Shown: positions 58,340 through 64,000 of the stretch, piece after piece
Numbering within the stretch: position 1 is the stretch's first letter
Layout: every line of letters begins with the position of its first letter
Assembly (NCBI GenBank): GCA_936432065.2
Contig: OW386288.2
Coordinates: forward strand, 17,224,706-17,288,705
Reading direction: 5' to 3'
Length of the DNA: 64,000 nt
DNA from: Rutpela maculata
Taxonomy: Eukaryota > Arthropoda > Insecta > Coleoptera > Cerambycidae
Position numbers and translations under genes: made by a program
The notes under the pieces: generated by a model
What the model was told of the DNA's origin: nothing
Databases searched by the model: none
What the model saw: the letters and a program-made list of their open reading frames with translations, nothing else

Positions 58340-58560
58340 CATGTGGTACGCGTAGGCCTGTCGTGACGGGAGAGGTGGGGGGGGGGGATGATTTCCCCCG
58401 AGCCCAGGCTTGTTTCTCGTTTTGAGGGGCCTGGGCTTGTTCCCCCGCTCATCAAAATTTTTCTGATTTCTGGCCCTCTCTCATTAAAACATTTTTAGGG
58501 ATTTCTCCCCCGCTCATCAATTTTCAAAATTGTTTTCCCCACCGGGTCCGTATTTTCTCT
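58340..58560. repeat. Family C MITE fragment
   Basis: CCCCGCTCATCAAAATTTTT and ATTTCTCCCCCGCTCATCAA match the C-rich arm of family C. The ends are not recognisable. Confidence 0.5.
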
Positions 58561-59431
58561 CCACGGTCTTGGGTACACAGGTTCTCTAGTCACCGGGAAG
58601 AGATTCTCATTTCATCTGCACCTGCTAATTTACTAACTTAAGTGTCGCTGCTATGACATATTGTCGTCAATAAAGTATTTGAGTTAACTTCCAGTGTGGT
58701 GGAAATACTAGGCCTGCTGGATTAAGGCGCCAAATTTTGCAGAGTTCTTATGTACCCTCAGTATCATCAATTTTACAAGTACTAGTAGTATCTATAGTAG
58801 TAGTAGTACTAGTACTATCGATTTCAGTGTCCGCCATCTTGAAATACCAACTTCTGGGTTTGTAGCAAAAAGGATTTAATTTAAACTAAGTAAATTTTCT
58901 ACAATTTGAGACTAGAGCCGCTTTTGTAACTTTAATATTTTGCGAGATACAAGCTTCCAAAGTTTTGGACTTTTTTCAGGTTATTACGAAAATCGGTTGA
59001 GTTTACAGCAACACTATTCGAATCAATTTTAATCTAGACTAAATTTGCTACAACTTTAGACTAGATCTGCTCTTGCAACTTTAATATTTTCCCAAATATG
59101 ATGCATGTACATTTGCAGAATATAGTGATATGGTCAGGGCCGGCCCGATGGACAGGCGGTCGCCTGGGGCGCTGGATCCTGGGGGGCGCCAAAACGCAAA
59201 AAGCGATTTGTCGCAAGTCGTTTGTGATTTCCGAACAATTAAACTTAAAATTTTAATCAAAAGCGCGTACTCCAAATAAGTCCGCCCCTGCCTGCATACC
59301 GGTAAGTGTACTGCGTGATTGTGATTACAAAACATCAAATACCGCACGTTTTTACATAGAGCACCGATGCCGCCGATTTCCTATTTCCTGGCGTTTATTT
59401 TTATTTTGTTCGTGTTAGGTTAGCTTTGCCT

Positions 59432-60136
59432 TTTTTTTTTCAGAGGAGGGGAAATCCTTTATGGACACCCAGCGCTTCGATCTATCACGCTGGGTAGTGC
59501 CGGACTCTTTCTGCTCCTTAGAAGGTACCGGTACTCCCCCATCCACAGTGGTACCGCCTGCGCATTTCTTCGGAGTGGTGGGTTACCAGCTGATGCTGTC
59601 TACTCTTATCTTCGGTTGTTTTCTCTGTCTCTGTCTTCATTCTCCTTGTCTCTTATGATACCCTCCATTATATTGGGAATGGCATCCCACTTCTCCTCAG
59701 TTTCTAGCATTTCTCTTATAATTGTGTCGGCACTGGGAGGGTCATCAAGTATGGTCGCCCATTCCTCTCTTCTTTCTTGCCACCTAGGGCAGTGGAAGAT
59801 TTGTGTGTTCTGGGCTATCACTCTCACCACAGTACATACAATCGTCATTCATTCTCTTCCCTATTCTAAACAGGTAGCTTCCAAAGGTTCCATGGCCTGT
59901 CAGCGCCTGAGTTAAGAAATAGTTTACTTCGCCGTGTTTCCTGTTTATCCACCTATTCAGGTCAGGTATCATCCTCCTCGTCCACTGCCCTTTTCCTGGC
60001 TCATCCCAACTTTGCTGCCATTTCCTGATGAACCGCGATCTCGCCTCTTTTCTTGGGCCTGTTGCTCTTAAGGCTTCTTGCTCCCTGTCCACGCCTCTCA
60101 TGTCTTCATGCAGTTCCTTCCTTTCCTCCACCAGCA
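59432..60136 (-). mobile_element. 5'-truncated R1-clade-like non-LTR insertion
   Basis: A poly(T) run on the plus strand marks the 3' tail. The flanking 15-bp repeat AGGTTAGCTTTGCCT is perfect (59417-59431 and 60137-60151). The 705-bp body holds an ORF2 C-terminus on the minus strand. R1 itself targets rDNA, but this copy sits inside a hAT element. Confidence 0.88.
59606..60136 (-). pseudogene. R1-clade ORF2 C-terminal fragment
   Basis: WQQSWDEPGKGQWTRRMIPD, NRWINRKHGEVNYFLTQALT, GHGTFGSYLFRIGK, then a CMYCGESDSPEHT zinc-knuckle-like motif in one frame. After a one-base shift, FHCPRWQERREEWATIL and a charged tail EDRDRENNRR. The LTQxLTGHGxFxxYL and CxxC...H...C signature is typical of the R1 clade. 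The RT and endonuclease are missing. Confidence 0.8.
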
Positions 60137-60509
60137 AGGTTAGCTTTGCCTGCGCTGGTTTAATTCACGGAAAATTTTTGTTCGTTTATTCACTGATTAT
60201 CTTTTTTTTTTTTGCTATTTTATTTTTACAACAGTTTGTGGCGCATGAGTTTTCATAAGCTCGAAGCCAAAAGGGGGAAAAAAACTAACTAAAAAAGCAA
60301 ATTGTTCAAATTAGCCTATTATAGGCATAGTATTGGTAAAACCGGTAGCGCGGTAGCTTGTAACTTTACTAGATTTCTTCGGACTTTGTATATTAATAAT
60401 TATAATTAGGTACGTTAGTAATTAAAAATTAAATTTGTGTTGTTTGTTGGCGCTCAATATTGACAATATTCAATAGTAATAGTGTATAGTAGAGTAGCAA
60501 ATAATAAAA

Positions 60510-60765
60510 ATGTCTTCGAAATTGTCTGGGGCGCAAGATCGTAAAAGAAAAATGGTAGTTCTGAAAAAAACTGAAAGAAGTTCGGCATCTATGTCAAAAT
60601 TTATAAAAATGTCGACGTCTTCGTCTTCAAATGAACCACAAACAAATTTTAGCAAAGTGAAGTGTTCGAAGAATTTGAGGAGAGTGAAAAATGCGTAACA
60701 GTACTTGACAATAAGAACGTTGGTTGTGCTAAAAGTGCTGAAATGGAAACTGAAACTACGAAAAA
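60510..60765 (+). pseudogene. N-terminus of a hAT (zinc-finger MYM-type-like) transposase
   Basis: MSSKLSGAQDRKRKMVVLKK, then SMSKFIKMSTSSSSNEPQTN. This is the typical basic start and S-rich linker of hAT transposases that are often annotated as zinc finger MYM-type 1-like. A frameshift near 60665 is followed by EEFEESEKCVTVLDNKNVG in the next frame. The family A repeat then cuts in at 60766. After it, YDYSDMGNWMDF near 61515 probably continues the protein. No catalytic region remains. Confidence 0.65.
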
Positions 60766-61463
60766 AACCGCTGCCCAAGGAATCACTACTTCCAGATCCA
60801 GATTCTCTATCCAAGTCACTCACAACGAAAAAACTTTGTATGTGAAAATAATTGTTTATGGAAATTTAATAATATAATATTTGAAATCCTCTACCCCAAA
60901 ACCCCATAAATCGATAACCCACATCGGTAGTGGGGTGGGGGTGGTGATAGGGGGGTGGTAGTGGGGAGGGTGGGTGAAGTAAAAAAATATTTTGGGGTTC
61001 CTGGTTCCTGTACATGCACTAAATCACATTTTTTTTTCATCCCCTTTAATAAGGAGGTGGGGGTGGTAATGGGGGTGGCTAATGCAAAAAATTTTTTTGA
61101 GACCTCAGCTTCTCTTGTATATACTAAATACCAATTTCATGGACTCTTACCTGCTTGATTTACCCATTTACCTCAAATTTACCCCAATTTACCCTCCAAC
61201 CCTTCGACGGAACAAGATGAAAATATAATCTAGTTCTAGATCTCATTAAAGTACATATGTGTACCAAATTTCAAGTCAATATCTTAAACGGTTCCAGAGT
61301 AAACGTGCGCACAAAAAAAAGTTACAGACAGACAGACAGACAGAAATTTTTTTTCGCTCATACTTAAAATCTCGACGTTTCATGACATTTTACTATTTGG
61401 ACAATAAAAATTTTTAAAAATTTTTTTGTCGTTACTATACTTCTACTGGACGTGGAAGTAATA
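60766..61463 (-). repeat. Dispersed repeat family A, copy 8 (full length)
   Basis: AAACCGCTGCCCAAGGAATC ... CTTCTACTGGACGTGGAAGTA, 698 bp, very like copy 7. It interrupts the hAT transposase. Confidence 0.85.
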
Positions 61464-62013
61464 ACGATAAAATAAACAAAGGGAATGAAAAAGATGATAA
61501 TACACCGATAAGTTATGACTATTCAGATATGGGAAATTGGATGGATTTTAGTGAACTCATTAATCAGTTTTATTTACAGAAATCTAGACGAGAACAGTTC
61601 TTTATGAACAGATACATTTTTCTTAGTTATTTATTTTCATTTCTATAAAACAGTGTAAGTGTGTATACCAATTAATCATAATTTCTTGACTTGCACAGTT
61701 TTTTCAGGACTTTTCAATAAAAATCCTAGAAAATTTTCTGCTCGAAAATGAAAATTGGTTGCAAGATGGGAACAACTTTGGATATAAGTAGTCTGAATAA
61801 ATGTTCCCTGACTTTTTTTTATAAATTCATAATTTCTTTCCAGGTTTTCCCCGTTTTCCAGAAAGTATACACCCTCGTGATAATATTAATTTTAAAGACT
61901 TGTTACTAACATTTATATAATTTACCTAAGAAAGTATTGAAAATTGAGAAGGGGGGCGCAAGACAGAACTGGCCTGCGGCGAGAAATTTCATTGGGCCGG
62001 CCCTGGATATGGT

Positions 62014-63135
62014 CTTCTCATCATGGATCAAGAGGCGACTTCAGAATTGCCTAAGAATCGATATTGTATGGGACATATACAAGCCAGGCAGTCTGAAGGA
62101 AACTACGTGTGAAGAGAGAGAAGGAAGAAAGGAGAAAAGTCACAAGGGAAACTTTGTTACATTCCTGAAGAATTCAGAGAACAAGACGGAACTGATTATT
62201 CTATCAAGTGATGCAGTCGCAGCTTATGGCGTACAAGTAGGTAAAGAAATATACATCACCTATGGTAAATCTGTTATTTCAAACAATAGCAGTGCACCGA
62301 TGTCCGAAACTGACCACGAAGAAGCTGATACCAAAATGTGTCTTCATATATTGGATGCATTACAAAAGAGTACAACCAACATCACCATAAGTACAGTTAA
62401 TACAGATGCAATTGTGGTACTAGTAGGCATCTTTTTCGAGCTACAAACTTACAAACTTAATATTCAACTTTGGATTGAATTTGGTAAGGGTAAACACTTC
62501 CAATATTATCATATCAACGCCATCCGCCGGAGAAAATATGTCACAAGCATTGCTCTTTTTCCATGCTTTCACGGGTTCAGACACCACAATATTTTGGTAA
62601 GGGGAAAAAGTCATCATGGAAGACATGGAAAGCATACCTTCTATGCACTGCTGGATTTATCTTCTCTGCAAAACATCTATTTCAGCCAGTAGATGCTAAA
62701 ACAAAGAAGGCATTTGAACTTATAGAACGATTCACATGCATCCTATACGATGGCACAACAAAACTTGACAGCATCAACAAGCTCAGAGAGGATCTCTTCA
62801 CACAAGGAAAAAAGTAAAGATGATGCAAAGTCTACCACCCACACAGGATACCCTCATTCAACACACTAATCGCTGCATCTATCAATGTAACATCTGGTTA
62901 ACCAGTTTGAAATCAGTCCAAAATGCACCTACTCCGGCTAACTTTGGATGGAAAAGAAACATGAGAGACATGGCAACCAATTTGGATGTCTATATCGGAA
63001 GAAAGCAAAAGCTGTAGGGAATTAATCAAGTGCGGATGTAAGGATGAACCCCTGTGCTCTAAGAATTGCGTTTGTAACAAGGCTGGACTTGCCTGCACAG
63101 CTCTTTCTCATTGCAAAGGCCATTGTGAACAGTAA
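62014..63135 (+). pseudogene. Nuclease-like family, copy 6
   Basis: The gene begins left of the nested hAT: YDACTFAEYSDMV (about 59090-59134) continues after it as VFSSWIKRRLQNCLRIDIVW, then DIYKPGSLKETT. Further motifs are DHEEADTKMCLHILDALQKS, TVNTDAIVVLVGIFFELQ, FGKGKHFQYYHINAI, FFGKGKKSSWKTWKAYLLC, LPPTQDTLIQHTNR and ANFGW. The cysteine tail is CRELIKCGCKDEPLCSKNCV, CNKAGLACTALSHCKGHCEQ, ending in TAA at 63135. This is the third subfamily in the window (GKGKKSSW, FGW). Four or more frame changes break it (about 62520, 62600, 62820, 63015). The PIN N-terminal motifs lie outside what is left. Confidence 0.78.
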
Positions 63136-64000
63136 ACAACAACATTAAAATTTAATAATAACAACATTATAAATATAATTTTTATGATTATTTTCTTAAT
63201 AGTTATTCTGTAATTTCTTTTATTGAAACGTTTGTAACATGGTCAAATACTTTATCTCAGCAAATTGTGATTGCATCGATGTCATTCTTTACTCACATTG
63301 TAGCTTATTTATTCTTCTTAAACATTAATAAAATATTGTTTACTATAAAACTGACTGCATTGGAGATATTTAGCAAAACCGACAAAAATATAGATTTTCG
63401 TAATAACCTGAAAAAAGTCCAAAACTTTGGAAGCTTGTATCTCGCAAAATATTAAAGTTACAAAGGCGGCTCTGGTTTCAAATTGTAGCAAATTTAGTTT
63501 AAATTAAATCCTTTTTGCTACGAACTCAGAAGTTGGGGAGATATTTAGTAAAAACCAAATAAAAGTCGAAAATTTACAGGTACAGTCCAATGAAAACAAA
63601 TATGGCGTCATATTTCAAGATGGCGGACACTGAAATCGGGCACCCCCTCCTAAATTGATAGTACTGAGTATACATAAGAAGTGTGCATTTGGAGCTTTAA
63701 TCCAGCAGGTCACGATCTTTTCGCTAAGCAATCACACTGATTTTATTTATGTATTTGTTCAAATCACATGTGCATATTTTTAACTGAACTAGTCTGCTTC
63801 TGCGTTTTTGGGTTCGAAACTAAGCTCCTGCAGATAACAATGTCGATAGAGAATGGTATGTGATGTGTGTTGTGATAAATAAATAAATGCAATTTGCAGT
63901 AAAAGTTTTTATTTTGACAAATGCAAAGTATAAAATTTTGCAAATCGAATGTAACGATTTGTAACCATGAATATATTCTATATAAATGATAAATAAAAAT
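63136..64000. other. Right arm of element 6 and unassigned tail
   Basis: 63386-63709 is the right inverted arm. From 63710 to the end I see only AT-rich sequence with no supported gene. Confidence 0.5.

Larger units (their letters stand above)
59135..62005 (+). mobile_element. hAT element nested in element 6
   Basis: Starts CAGGGCCGGCCCGATGG, ends ATTGGGCCGGCCCTG, and is flanked by the perfect 8-bp repeat GATATGGT (59127-59134 and 62006-62013). The GGGGGCGCCAAA/GGGGGGCGCAAG subterminal words also pair. It carries a hAT transposase N-terminal fragment, itself broken by a family A repeat, and an R1-type insertion. Confidence 0.92.
58713..63709 (+). mobile_element. TIR element with nuclease-like gene, element 6
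   Basis: Inverted arms start CCTGCTGGATTAA (58713) and end with its complement (63709). They share AGAGTTCTTATGTACCCTCA-like, CAGTGTCCGCCATCTTGAAA and CTTCCAAAGTTTTGGACTTT. The arms of about 340 bp differ in sequence from the TARTC elements. No clear target duplication was found. Without the nested hAT the element would be about 2.1 kb. Its gene is on the plus strand. Confidence 0.75.

Overview
This is AT-rich eukaryotic DNA with spliced genes, most probably from an insect. The evidence is a senju-like nucleotide-sugar transporter, an L-2-hydroxyglutarate dehydrogenase, and a clip-domain serine protease homologue of the prophenoloxidase-activating-factor-2 type, an arthropod gene class. The dense load of DNA transposons, MITEs and non-LTR remnants fits a large insect genome. 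A beetle is possible, but I cannot prove the order. I see no tRNA, rRNA, CRISPR array or prokaryotic operon.

Three host genes can be assembled with their reading frame kept across every splice. (1) A senju/SLC35A-type UDP-sugar transporter at 2749-3960 (+): 4 exons, 347 aa. (2) L2HGDH at 15154-21303 (+): 6 exons, 444 aa, with a 2.7 kb transposon in intron 2. (3) A CLIP-domain serine protease homologue at 27452-44017 (-): 4 coding exons over 16.6 kb, 391 aa. Its catalytic serine is replaced by glycine, and its introns are full of mobile DNA.

Almost everything else is mobile. The main observation is one recurring protein family, present as seven decayed copies. The best copy has acidic motifs in the order of a FEN1/XPG-like PIN nuclease (VDGG, VFDG, DDAD, GEDVD). 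These are followed by an HAFSGCDTTS-type block, a LPPT...EWGW block and a CXC-like cysteine tail. Five copies sit in elements whose boundaries I could read: terminal inverted repeats beginning TARTC and 3-bp A/T-only target duplications (TAA, TTA, AAA, TTT, ATA). A sixth lies between inverted repeats of a different sequence, and a seventh is split by a MITE. No DDE transposase is visible in any of them. This resembles what is described for Academ-type transposons with an XPG nuclease, but that assignment is inference.

Layout. 1-2748: repeats and a 36-bp minisatellite. 2749-3960: senju. 4033-6429: nuclease element 1. 6705-9268: a TA-flanked MITE containing a hAT element, which contains a reverse-transcriptase fragment. 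9571-11390: a dispersed repeat (family A). 11845-15018: nuclease element 2, a 3-bp-TSD MITE and a TA MITE packed end to end. 15154-21303: L2HGDH with nuclease element 3. 21400-26990: non-LTR debris and nuclease copy 7. 27452-44017: the serine protease homologue, with nuclease element 4, hAT and TA MITEs and RT fragments in its introns. 44670-49600: foldbacks, palindromes and tandem repeats. 49615-52762: nuclease element 5. 52996-55187: a hAT-type MITE split by a 1.86 kb solo LTR. 55188-58700: repeats. 58713-63709: nuclease element 6, interrupted by a hAT element that itself holds an R1-type retrotransposon fragment and a family A repeat.
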